Of a stretch of 64,000 nucleotides of DNA, positions 1 through 12,100 are shown piece by piece; position 1 is the first letter of the stretch; every line of letters begins with the position of its first letter. Under the pieces are notes generated by a model that worked only from the letters and a program-made list of their open reading frames with translations, did no database searches and had not been told where the DNA came from. A program made the position numbers and the translations under genes. Source of the stretch: Callaeas wilsoni (taxonomy: Eukaryota; Chordata; Aves; Passeriformes; Callaeidae); the NCBI GenBank assembly GCA_013398955.1, contig VWPU01008494.1, positions 62,001 through 126,000 on the forward strand, in the 5' to 3' direction.

Positions 1-95
1 ATTTTGTATTTTTAACCTAAAATGTCCAGCTTCACAATGTGTTTTTAAGAGACCTAGCCAGCTTCACAACGTCTTTTAAAAAGACCTAGCCAGCT
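1..95. repeat. 32-bp tandem repeat, about 2.2 copies visible
   Basis: The word CCAGCTTCACAA occurs at 26 and again at 58, and CCAGCTT recurs at 90, so the period is exactly 32 bp. Both full units end in GACCTAG, with a poly-T/poly-A middle. The bases before 26 look like the tail of an earlier, decayed unit, so the array probably continues to the left of the window. I do not recognise the unit as a named satellite. Confidence 0.75.
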
Positions 96-925
96 TTTTT
101 TCACAGCCTTTCAGTGCTCTCTTGTATGTGGGGGCTACTGTGTGGGATCTCGTACTGGAAATAGAGACCCCTTTGGATAAAGACAGAGACCTGTTCTCGA
201 GACTTGTATCTGTGTTGGAGTCAGCCAGGCAAAGCTGCCTGATCTTGATTGTGCTGCCGTGCATCTGAAGTTACTTAATATAATTATTTCAAATGTGCAG
301 CTACTTGCATACAAATACAGACTGAGCAGAGCACAGTGTTTGGAGCAATGTGTCTGTATTCCCTGATCATGCATGTTTTCAGAGTGGTTGTTTTCTCTTT
401 GTGGCTAACAGGGGTTTTGCCTTTTATTTTCAGAGAAAAGAAGATACCTCTTCTAAGGTAACTTAAATAGGAAAAGAGAGACAGAACTGAAAAGACAAAG
501 GGTAAACATTTTTGTAGAGATATACACGACACTGGTAGTGAAAGTAATATTTCCAGCGAAAGTGAAAGCTTTTAGCATTTCAAATAATCTGCTTTTTGTT
601 GGAGAATGATCTTGTCTTCTGGCTCCGGTTTTAATTTTAAAAAATCATATTTTTTGGTAAAATGTTCATATACATGGCATTTAGGTTTCCATGTGTTTCA
701 ATGTTTACTGTGAGTAATTTTCACTTAATCCACCCATTCAAGATGCATATTCTTTTAATTATGCTGAATCTTGCCTAGTGTGCAGTGCTAATGCTATACG
801 AAGAGGACAATCATTTAAAGTAGAAAACACACCAGAATCCAGGAGGATAAACTAGGCAAAGAACCCTAGTGTGCTTGCCATGTTTTTTACACTTTCTAAA
901 ACACCCTGAACTGCTCTATTTTGAA
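96..925. other. Unique non-coding stretch
   Basis: The open frames here are all under 85 codons, overlap each other in different frames and show no domain. I see no repeat family or RNA gene. Confidence 0.6.
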
Positions 926-985
926 GTAGGAACATTAGACTAGATGAATCTTTAGCTTGACCCTGTTACAAGAGTTCTTATGTTT
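926..985 (+). mobile_element. Eroded CR1-type LINE 3' tail
   Basis: The order of words matches the end of an old CR1 subfamily: TTAGACTAGATGAATCTTTA, then a CTTGACCC-like segment, then AGTTCTTATGTTT. In amniote CR1 elements the tail reads roughly 'actagatga..ctt..gacc..gttcttatg'. Only about 60 bases remain. The match is by memory of the family, not by alignment. Confidence 0.45.
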
Positions 986-3900
986 CACGTTACGAAGAGA
1001 AGAACATCTGGAAATAAAAGCTTTGTCTGAGGCTGGGCTGAGATTCTTGGTTGCCTTTTAAGAAAAATATCATGTTGATTGCTTTCATCATACAAATATG
1101 AACAACAGGAAAAATCTGTCAGCATTTGGTGAGATGTTGTGTCATAGCAGATAAAGTTTTTCTCAGCTCTGATTTCAGACTTTAATAGTGAAACCATCTG
1201 TTGAGGAGCTCATTTGTTTTGTTTTATTTATCACAGCGGATTATCTCTTCAGATAATATTTCACAAGATCCAAGGGAAAAGCAGTGAGAGATTTGGCTGC
1301 CTAGTTCATCAGCTGAAACTAAGAACATGCTCCTTTGCTGTCTTACAAGTGTCATTTAGGAGACTTGGACCATGGACCATCAATGTAGCAGAAACCCAAG
1401 GGAGCATAATGACTGCCTCCTTAGCTGGCACTGGCGCTCGGGGACACGACTAAAGACTTCCAGAGGCGAAATATGAGGTTAGGATGTGATAAAGGGCCAA
1501 GGCAGCCTGGCTGAGCAGGCTCCCATGAGCTGCGGGTAGCGCACCGTGGAAGCCATTGCATTACATAATGGGAAGTGCTCTGGTTTACACACAGAATATT
1601 GCTGGGCTCTGTAATCATCCCCTTCTTGTCTGAGTTCAGTGGCAGCTTTGAACTTACTGATTGCTTTGGCAGGAGCAAATGGGAGAGAAAAGAAGGGATT
1701 ACAGAGCAACTCCGCCATTATGGTGGTAAGCAACTTTCCCGGTTGTGGGAGGCTGACATTCCCCTAACATCTGGAGATCGTCCCTCGCAGCTGGTGGCTG
1801 CTGACTCTTCTCCACTGTAGCAGCATTTCCTCAGCTCCTTGGCACAGCAGGTGCTCCCAGCAGGAGTCTGCCTCTCTTCTTGTTGTGTCCCACCAGCTCT
1901 CTGGCTGCTGCCCCCAGTGCAGCACAGGAGGTACAAGGCGGACAGAAGAGGTCTGCTGACACAAATGGGACAGAGACCATGCAAGGGCTGATGGTGCTCA
2001 GGTCAGTGCTGGCTCAGAGGTCTGTCCTCCAAGATGCTGCCAGTGCCTCCCCCTTGCCATCACGGGACAGCATGGGAGTGATCCCTTGGCTCTGTGGAGT
2101 GTACTCAGGAGGCAATTTTCTGTCACTCATGAAGTGAGTACATGTGCAAGGTAGAGAAATTTATTTAGGGTCTATTTGGTAGCTTATGATACAAACAGAG
2201 TGATGCAAGCAGGCTGGAGTTGTGTAAGAAACTCTTCTCTTCATACATTTCAGGTGTTACCAACAAAATATTTGCATGAAATAGAGCAACGAGGCAAGGA
2301 CCTACATGCCTGGAAATGCTGAGAGGGGCAGGATGCCCCGGGGATGACAGGCAAGGGTGTTCCACTGCTCTGCTGGAGAAGGAGCAGAGGCACGTCCCGA
2401 AGTAACCCGGAAAAAGAACATCTCCCACTGTCTCAGCCACTGCAGTCCTTGCTCTTGCCCACATGAACAAAGTCGTAGTGGGGGGCAGCACCAGGCTGGC
2501 AAGTCCTTGTGTCAGGAAAAGCAAAGAGAGGTGGGAGGATTCAGAGAGGCACAGCCTTGTGCCTCCTGGGAGCAGGTGTCTTTAGAGGACTTCCTTCCCT
2601 GGGAGGCTCCTTCTGTGGAAATTTTCACCGATTTAATGAAGTGCAGGACCACGTTTCTGACAGGCAGCAGCCTGCTAAAACACATTTTTGTGTTCCCCAG
2701 CATTTTTGTGTCTCTGCTATGATTCTCAATCTTCTGATTTAAATGTTCTAGTGTAGCTTCTCTTTCTCTTGGGCTTGCTCAACATGAAGTTTTTAATTGA
2801 CATCTGCCTCTTTGACTAACGTAGACCTTGTTCCAAGTGCTCAAATGGTATCTTAGGGAATTTCAGTGTTTCAGAAAGAAACATTTTCATGTTGTTTATC
2901 TGTCTTTTCTATTTTTTCGCTTGCGTGCCATTCTCTTCTATTTATTTTAGCTATCGTCAAGCACCACAATTTTGGTATAAATGATATTCAGTAGTTTTCT
3001 GATCCAAGGCTTTAAGTCATATATTACTCCATGGGATTAGCCCTGCATGAAACCGCATAGTCCTGGATTAGACATTAAGAATATGTATCATGTTTTAAAA
3101 ATTCATTTATGCAACTATTGGGTAAAATTAGACTCAGACAAGCTGTTCTTGTCACAAACCCATGAAAGTTCTCAAGACCTTCCCCCCTTAACCAAAGTTA
3201 TTTGCCTGCAGGCATGAAGTTTCCGCAATAGTACAATGGGAAAAACTCTTTTGTGGTCAGTTGGTAACGCGTAGTTTTGCAAGCGGATTACGAGGTTGGT
3301 TATCACCACATTATATTATTAGCAGCGCTTCAGAAATACTCGAGTAAGTTGAAGTAACTTTTATTGGTGTTGTACTTCTGCATTGACAATAAATTTCTGG
3401 GCTCAAGTGTCAGATATCTTCTGTCCCATGAGGACCCCAGACAGTAAGTCCCAGACATCTGGACAGCATCCTCATGGAAGAGATAGTCTCTACGGGTGTG
3501 TAATGGAGCCTGTGTAGGGCATGAAAGTGGTTCCAGATTAAAGGATGAGAAATGCATGTTCCTGGGAAATGATACCGCAGGGCTCAAGTGCAGAGACAGC
3601 AGTTAGAAAGGGACCATAATTTTACAGTCTGTGCTGTCAATTATAATTCACAGCATGTTCCGCAATGTCACACACATTAACAGACTCAGAGGCTCCTGAG
3701 AGATTTCAGTTTCTTGTTGCTCAAAAGAATGCTTTCCTTCTCCTTATTCCTGGAATTATTTGCCTTTGGAAAGGCTATAAACATGCTAATATTTGCAAGT
3801 TTAAAAAAATGAAAGGTCCTCTACCTGAATGACTAGAATTTCTTGCTATATTGTAATATAGCTTGGAATTTAGGTCGAGATCCATAGATATATTTAAATC

Positions 3901-5649
3901 TCTAAACAGACACAACTCCTTCTGCAGCTCCATTGTGGAAATAGTTACTGTGATGAGAGTTTCCTCAGACAAATGAACCAACAAGCAGCAGAGAGGTGGT
4001 GAAAGAGATTCAGCTACAAGAGAAATTCTGCAGGCAAGTGGTCTAAGCTCAGACGTGTCTGAAGTCCCTCTCCTAATGGCTTCTTCAGTCACAATTTAAT
4101 ATGCACCGGGATCCTTGGCCCTGTCAGCTGCACAGACTCTGCAGTTGCCTCTTTCTGAATGGGCTGTTCTAGAATGGGCCTATTCAAGATTAAAAAAAAA
4201 AAAATTAAAGATACTTGTTGATTTCAGTGGCTGCAAAATGTGTCTGAATCACAGTCCTGGAGACCAAAATCCTCTGCCTTTCCACAGAAGTGCTCCAGTT
4301 CTCCCATGCTGCCCTACCAAGGTGTAGTGATCCAAACCTGAAAGAAAAAACACTGGAGGAGTTGAAGGGTGCAGTGTGTATGTCTCTTTAATCACCATTT
4401 GCATCCCTAGTGAGACTGTCAGCAAAGCAGCACATAAATACCACAGTTGGTATCTTTGCTTATTTAATTTATGTACTTATTCATTGCACAGGAAACAAGA
4501 CCACTGAACTTACAGTTCAGTCATCAAAGAGCATTCAGTGACAGCCATTATCAGGACCATTTCAACATCTTTCAAAGCTAGCCTTGCACTATGACGAGAA
4601 GCAGTTCTGGAAGGAAACACTGACTTTGGTTCCACTCAAGTGAAATCTGTTCACATGGCTCCTACTTGAACAGGGTGCCTCCTAAGAGTCTCTCCCTTTT
4701 AAACCAGTAGAGAGAATAAACTTTAAATGGTTTTGATTTTTAAGGCATTATTTAGAGAAAAAGGTCAAGGGTACGTGGGTCTGATTTTCCTCTTTGCACT
4801 GTGAAAATCAACCTCAAACTCACTCCTACCTTTTCTGCTCAGCTTTTGATGTTCTGTATCTGTACCCATAGAGAACTGCTGTAAAAAAAGACTGCTTCTG
4901 CTGAAGGAAAGAGCATGTACAGCTGCAAAGCACTACTGTCCCTACCCTATTCTGCAGCTTACATTTTCTCACAATGGTGAATCACTATCCTTTACTCATA
5001 ATGACAGTAATTCGTTGTTGTGGAAAGTAAAAGAATGGCTCCAATTCAACATGCTATCTTAATTTTAAAGGAAATACAAGCTGAAAAGTACAAAGAAATA
5101 AGTAATACTTGTTAATAGGATAATTAGAAAATCTTGTAAGAAGAGCAGTGAGGAACATCTGAAAAACTAGTGGAATCTAGCATTCACTTGGTGAAGTTTA
5201 TTTCATATAAAATTCTCTCATTAAGAGTTTCAGCTTCAAAACAGAGAGGTAGGCAGTTTTTCTGTGGCACTATTGTGTTATAAAATAAATTACATGTTTA
5301 ACTGTTTGCAATTTCATAGGAGGTGTTGAGATACCAATTAATATTTTATTAATATTTGACCATTACCTATACATAACAACAACTTGTGGAGTATGGCCTT
5401 GTAAGGTAAGTATTAAAGTCTATAGACCGTCCTCTTTTATTATTTGTAGCACTATAAGTAGTTTGTTTTTCTGATTTGTGTCACTGTCAGAGAAATATAA
5501 AGCTAGTATGAAACAAGCTAATCTCCATGGGAATCAAAGAGAATCTTCTCAGGGACTTCAATGGAAAATGGACTGGTCTTGTAATGACAAGGGGATAGAT
5601 GAATTTCATTGTGTTAAAAACATCCCTTAATGACATTTTGCTGGCAGAA
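986..5649. other. Non-coding stretch with one inverted repeat
   Basis: No gene was recognised. An imperfect inverted repeat has arms at 1606-1626 and 1691-1707. Two near-copies of a CATTTTTGTGT word lie at about 2682-2712. The sequence around 1480-1740 is GC-richer and low in simple repeats, and could be a regulatory block. An A-run lies near 4191-4204. The open frames, at most 121 codons, have no recognisable domain. Confidence 0.6.
1606..1707. repeat. Imperfect inverted repeat, 17-bp stem
   Basis: The left arm at 1606-1626 contains GCTCTGTAATC and ends CCTTCT. The right arm at 1691-1707 is its reverse complement, AGAAGG joined to GATTACAGAGC. All 17 bases of the right arm pair, with a 4-base bulge in the left arm and a loop of about 64 bases. 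It may be a decayed transposon end or a chance hairpin. The loop is long for a microRNA precursor. Confidence 0.5.
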
Positions 5650-5715
5650 TAATCTTGGGATCATAGCATAGTTCGGGTTGGAAGTGACCCTTTAAAGTCC
5701 TATCATTGGAGCAGC
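5650..5715 (-). mobile_element. CR1 LINE 3' fragment, reverse orientation
   Basis: The block GGATCATAGCATAGTTCGGG followed by TTGGAAGTGACC and TTTAAAGTCC is the reverse complement of the CR1 3' end ('ggtcctttaaggtcacttccaacc..attctatgat'). The similarity fades after about 65 bases, so this is a strongly 5'-truncated or decayed copy. Confidence 0.75.
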
Positions 5716-8700
5716 TGCATCAAAGACAGGTATTCAGTGGGAGACTTTTAACGAAGAAAGAGGAGGACCTTAGATAGTATTTGTTGGATTTTATTGTACA
5801 AAGCCGCTTGGAAGTCTTTTTAAACTCCATACAGATAAATGATGCTAAATTCCATATATTTTACTAAGATTTCTGGGGACTTGTTTGATTTGGTACATAT
5901 GTGCATTAGAAATTTATTTTCCTTAATGTAGTTTAAAAACATACAGTGGAATTAAACTTAGTAGCAGTGTCTGTTCCCGGTCCATATGTATATAGGAATA
6001 GGAGATGACTGTTCATATCTATACCAATGAACTACAAGTGGGATTTGTGACTTCTCTTTTTTTTTTCCCCTCCCAAAATTTCTTTCCCAAATCTTTTTAT
6101 CATGGGCCACTGTCAGACTTCATGAATTTCAACCTGTTTTTTTCTTTACTGACTTCTTTAGGTTGAAATTGGTTCTCCAGGTTGAAATAAAAACCTTAGA
6201 TTTTTTAACTTCTCCATATGTTTCACTACCCCAGCCAGGGCAGGTGCTCTGTCCTCTGTGCAGGACCACAATCCTCTCTTCTACCAAGTTCAATTCTTTG
6301 TATCACCACCATTCACTCATTGCCATAGAGGTGCTCCACATACCAAGGAGATTGGACAATCCTTGACAGCTGAAATTATTTGAGATAGCCAAAATATCTC
6401 CTTAGTAAATCCTTTTTTGATTTCATTCACTCAGACTGATAAAAGCCTAAATTACACTCACAAAAAAGGAGACAAAAAAATTTAAATTTTACTTGTTTAT
6501 GTAAAACTTTACATTTATGGTTATTTGGTATTTTTTTGTTGGCTATTTTCCCCCCACTCTTTTAGTTGGTACAACTTAGCTTTAAAGCACGAGCAAGTTA
6601 GAACCCTTGGAGATGCTGATTTCTGAAGAGGATCAGAAGCTATAGCCAAGTATGGTCCCCGTTTGTCCATGTCAAAAGATCAAAAGTCTGACAACACTTG
6701 GGACTACACACAAAAGCAATGGATGTTCCAGCAGAATACAGGAGTTGAGAGCTTGCCAGAGAAGGGAACAGGTTTGGGGTTTTGTTTGTTTTTTTATTTA
6801 GTAACTATCATAACTTGGTAAAAAAAGAAAAAGGCGGCAGTTTAAGGAGAATTTGAAGCTCCTCAAGAGCTCCCTGCTTTCCCTAGTCTCCAGGACTTTG
6901 CAGTGTATGCAGAGTGCAGAATACTTCTGTAGACCACACTCCTCTGCAAGAGCTGCTGAGGGTCTGGGAGCAGTGTCTGACTGGATGTGAGCTGGAGAAC
7001 ACGGTGGGAGCAAACAGGCCAATCCATCCCTTCCATACTTCAGTTCTTCAGTGCAGTTCATAAACAGTAAATGCAACTAATGCTTCCGTGAATATATACT
7101 AATGAATGAGGAATTCAATGAGCTGGCCCATTTCTCAACTTTTTACATACTGGAGTGGGGAGTTTCTCCCTTTCCTGCCTCCTGGGATGGATTTGCCATT
7201 ATACACTTGAAAGCATGTTTATAACTTTGCAGCACTGACATCACTGTTCCCTCATCCCCCTTCACTGCTGGGTAAATGATTTTTGTGCTGCTCTCGTTAG
7301 AGTAGGAACAGTGTTTGCACCTCAGAACAAATGTTACAAGTGATAGAAACAGTGCCATTCTCGTGCCAAAATGTATGTTTAAGACTAAGCTTCGTTTTAA
7401 TTACATTGGTGAATTGCTTTTGAGTTATGAGGCAGTGCTACAGGAAGCAGTTTTATAAACCTGATCGTACCATCCTCGTTTTCCTACTTAAAGACTATAT
7501 AAACAGATTAGAGTACAAAGTGTCTACAGAAGCTTCATAAATATATTTTATATCACAGGAATACAGCTTACTGCATACTGCAACAAAACATCTATAGATA
7601 GACCGGCTGGTGGATAGACAGACTCATGTGAGTGTACTTGAACCGCATTGAATCCCAAGAATTCATTAGCAGAGCATCTGGAGATTGCTACCTCAAACTC
7701 TGTGTTGCCTGTTGGAGACCTCTCTGCTGGCATGGAGAGTGTTTTAGGAGCTGTCTTGCCTGCCCTTGGCTGCTTTATCCATTACTGTGTATTAATACCC
7801 CAGGAGAGGCAGAGCCAGGAGGGAAGAATTTTCTCCAGGCACATTTTGCCTCGTGATCTGTGAGGTGAGAAGGGAGCCAGGCAGATTAGTCCTCTCACCT
7901 TGCCTTGTTAGCAGAGATGAAGCACCCCAGGCCTGTAAGAGGATGTTTGGTGCTTTGCACCCATACCACACTGCAGATTTCTGCAGCTCCCTAACAGCAT
8001 CTAGCAGTAGGGGGAGGTCTAAGCCAAGCAGCCCTGACTGGGAGGCTGGCGAGGAAGCTGAGACAAGCAGCCACACAATGTGAGAGAGACGTGGCCGGAA
8101 AAGCTTAAGCAAGTTTCTTTAAAAAAAAGAAAAAAAAAAAGAATGTGAGTAGATGCAAGGAGAGAGGCTGAGTAGCCAAAAAACAAAAGCAGCCAGAAAG
8201 CTAAATACATGCAGCTGAAGAACTCAAAAAATTCAGGAGGAAGACATGAGAGGTGGCCAGAACAGCATTAACAAAACAGACTCTCCCTTTCCCTTCCCTG
8301 ATCATCTTTCATTCCACTACATCCTTCTCCTCAGCTCTTGGCTCCTCATCCTTTCCTCCTCTCTCCTCCTAAACATTGTGGAGAATAGCAGCTTCAAAAA
8401 ACTATCAGCTCAGCTTTGCACAGCAATGAGAGAGTGATACAATGGCCAAACTGATGAGTGAATTTAGGAAAACAGTTAATAGGATAAACGAAGAATTAAG
8501 ATACTTCTTAAAAAATGGAGGGATTTTGCCATTCAATACATAAATATTTTTCTCTTAAGGAAAGGGCAGTTGCAAGTAGTTGTAACAGAGCACTGTGATT
8601 GTCTTGGCTTGTGAATGAGGTGTTGTGTGTCCTGCTCTTGAGCAGTCACTTTACATACCTAGGACAACCTTCCTGAACAAAGTCAGTTGAAATGTGGTAC

Positions 8701-9067
8701 CTTGTAATCAGGCAGTGAAGAATGTGCCCTGATAGTCTCTCTGGTTGTATGAAGGCAAAATAAAAGCAAGGAAAGCATTTTTGTACATCTGCAACATTTA
8801 GAATTTTGTTTGTTTGTTCTTTTTGTTTGTTCTCACACAACCAGCTCAAAAGAGCAAGAGTTCTGATGTAGCAAATAGATGAATAGCAAAATGACATTTT
8901 CAAAGTCAATTCCATTCTAAAGAAACCCTTCCCAAATTCAGTAGAACAGATTCTGGCAGGTAAGACAAGTTTCTATCAGTGGATAGATGTTTCTGGAGGC
9001 ATTGCTAGTGAAGACTTTGGTTGGAGTTGGAAATGCATCATCTTAGTCCTTTCAGTTATTTTACTGT
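5716..9067. other. Non-coding stretch, nothing recognised
   Basis: This is AT-rich sequence with short poly-T and poly-A runs, for example near 6060 and 8120-8140. The open frames, up to 106 codons, are mutually overlapping and have no domain. No repeat family was recognised. Confidence 0.55.
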
Positions 9068-9195
9068 TTCTGTCACAGTAGTGTGGAACAGGCTCTGTTG
9101 TGCTGTGCACGTTACAGGCTCAGAGGATGCTTATTCTGTCCCTGGAGATCACAGTCCAGATGGTGGACTTGTATAAAAAGCAGGGAAAGTACTAC
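9068..9195 (+). mobile_element. MIR-like ancient amniote SINE remnant
   Basis: The sequence order resembles the core of the old amniote MIR-like SINEs. It has an 'aggctctgttgtgctgtgcac' type segment at about 9090-9110, then CTGTCCCTGGAGATCACAGT at about 9136, corresponding to the family's 'gtccctg..gagcttacagtc', then a GTATAAAAAGCAGGGAAAG-type end. There is no coding content. The assignment is from memory and the copy is highly diverged. Confidence 0.45.
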
Positions 9196-12100
9196 ATGGT
9201 AAAGACAGAAGTTTTACTCCTTGACTTCAGAATGAATGTGATGTTGACACACTGAATATTAGTGACAGCGTTGAGAAACGAGTGCAGACCTCCAATACCA
9301 GGAGCCAGGTTTGTTCTATTAACCAAAAAGTTTCATTCTTGTTGGGTTTTTCTTAGGTGGTGGAAGCTGAAGTTGGCCAAGAGCTTTCTAGGAATATAAT
9401 AGAGACACTAAACTCAGATATTGCATTTTATTTTATTCCTAAATCCATCAGTAAGCTGAGAAACTCTCTGTGCTGGTGAGCAGGTGAGTGTGTCACACTG
9501 GGCAACGTCAGGGCTTTGAATGTTTCATGACTGTGCAGGTCCAATATCTGCATTTTGGGCATGTGCAAGTCTGACTTGTGTCCTTTTTTTCTGGGGTGAT
9601 TAAGACTCAGTTTATATCTATATTTTAGAGCCAATTCAAGTATCATCCTGGGTTTCTCAATTTCCAGGGGAGCTTTGCTCACCACAGTCCAGCTGTGCTG
9701 GCACAGGTTCATCGGAGTTTTTTCGGGATCCTAATGAATGAGGCTTCAGGTTCACTTCTTGTGAACAGGCTCTTCCCAGCACTCCTAGATTTGTTCATAC
9801 ACTTTGTGTCATCTGGGAAGCCACTCTTTCTTCTTTTAATTTGGAAACAACACATCTTGCATGTATCAAATTCAGAAGCAGTAGCTTCGCAGATGATTGT
9901 TCTACACAGTTTCATTTATATCCCCTCAGAGCTAAACTAATTTGGAGTATTCAAGAATTTGCAATTCTGAGGAAATAATGATGTTGTCTTGTCTTCCTTT
10001 CATGGATGTTCATCATTTCCAGATGTAGAGCAGAGTACTGATTAACTCACCTTCATTTCTGCTTCACGGTTCTGCTAAGCTTGTTTTTCTGACTCAACCC
10101 TGTGTGATGAGGACTATTGCCACCTTGTAAAAGCTAATGTCAGATCTTCTCTCCTACCCCATTCCCTACAAAACCCTCCTATAATAGCCCACTTGTAGCC
10201 TTGTGCCTGGTTGGACTTCCTGAAGATATCAGGGGTGACAAGTGAGGTGACTGGTGCATAGACTGGAGCTAAGCAAGGCAAAAACATAGCCTTGAAGTTA
10301 GAAGAAACAGTCAGAACAGGAAATCGTATTTCTAAAGTCCTTGTGGCAGAGCAGTGCTGTGCAAGGTGCACGCCTCTGCTGGGATGCAGATGTTACTGTC
10401 TCCTGAACGAGATGTAAAACCAGACACACACCATTTGTGGTTGTAGAGGTCAAATGGGACCTTTTGCAAGAGCAAGGATTAAGATCTCAGAATGCCAGCC
10501 AAGTCCAACTCTGGTAGTCGAGTTTTGCCTATCGAAATTTTACAACAGTTTAATTTGGAGGACTTCGCTTCCCCTTCTGCAAACACAGCTGTGTAGAGTT
10601 GCTGGTGCAGAATGTCTGCTGCTTTCCACCTGGGAGAATGTTTCAGCACTGGCTGTGCTGACCAGTGAACATAGAGCCAGTGAAGCACTTGGAGCGTACT
10701 CGTGATGACACTTGCTATAAGTGCATTATGGGCATTGTGTTTGCACACATACACACAAGTATGTGCACAGACATATTCTTCTACATATACTTGTGTTAGT
10801 TCATCTATACAGATTATTCATGTATGGGTACATGGAAGATATCCTCATTCGGCCAAAACAAGCCAGAAAGGTTTTTTTTAAGTACATAAAATTTGTATGA
10901 GTATTTACCATCAGAATTCATTGCATAATAACACAGAAGCTAGCAGTGAGTGCCCCAGCTATGTTTTTAATCCTTTCTCACTTTCAGCTAATAGCTGGTA
11001 TTGCCAGGAATAGCAGGGCATTAGTCAGTGTTAAATCATGATAATAGGCAATATCACCACAGGTCTTGAGCATTAAATGCATGAGGTACTAACCAATCCC
11101 CAAGCACTGCAGAGTGAGCTGAGAGCAGGATTATAAATTGTAAGTCAATTGGTTAGTCTTTAGCAGCTCTAACTGTGGTCTGGACAGAACGCACTGGAAG
11201 TGGCTCACATATGTGTTAATGATAATTATGATTAATTCAGTGTAGCAGTTTTCATCGCAAAGGCTCCCGCAGTGCTTTACTTCTCACAGTACAGCACTGC
11301 TGACACACATCCATCCCTGCAGCAGATGACAGAAAATGAACAGCATAAAACCCACAAGGGGATGAATGGGAAACTTTGGCCCATGACACTGGAACGGTCT
11401 CATGGGCTCATGGAAAGCATCAAGAAAGTTTTAATTTTCACATGAGTTCTGGGTTCTTAGGGCAGAGTTTAAATCCCCTGTTCAATAAACTGCCTACTAG
11501 TAAAACAGAGCTACCACAAAAGGGTGAAGAACTTGCTCTGCTCTGCCAATATTCAAACCTTATGGTTCCAGGATGTCTGATCAGACACCAGGTTTAGACC
11601 ACTAAAATTATTCTCTCTGGCAACAGCTGTGCTGACCTGTAACAGGCAGCTCAAGGGCTGAATAAAACAGTGGCATCATGACCTTACCTTGTGTCACCCT
11701 AGAAAAATCTCAGCTCAAGTACAACTTAATTATTGCAGCAAGCATTTTTGTTCCAATGGCTCCTCACACTACAGGCAATTGGTATAAGGGAGAGACAACA
11801 CTCTACAAAATCAGAGCTCAAATAATTTTGGGAATGAATTAAGCTTCATTTTGCTAATGTACCCTTATGGTGAAACTAATTCATTCTTATATTCATCCAA
11901 AAAAAGTATTTTAAGATGGCTCCTTAAGATAATATCGATTTATTTCTTAAAAAAAATACCTTATAAGACAAACCTACATGTTTTCATGAAATTGTATATA
12001 AAACCAAGCAAAAACTCCTTGAACTCCAGTTTCTATTTAACATGAGTTCATTTCTTGCAGATAATACTCCTTGTTATGCTTTCCTATGCTGTGCCTTTCT

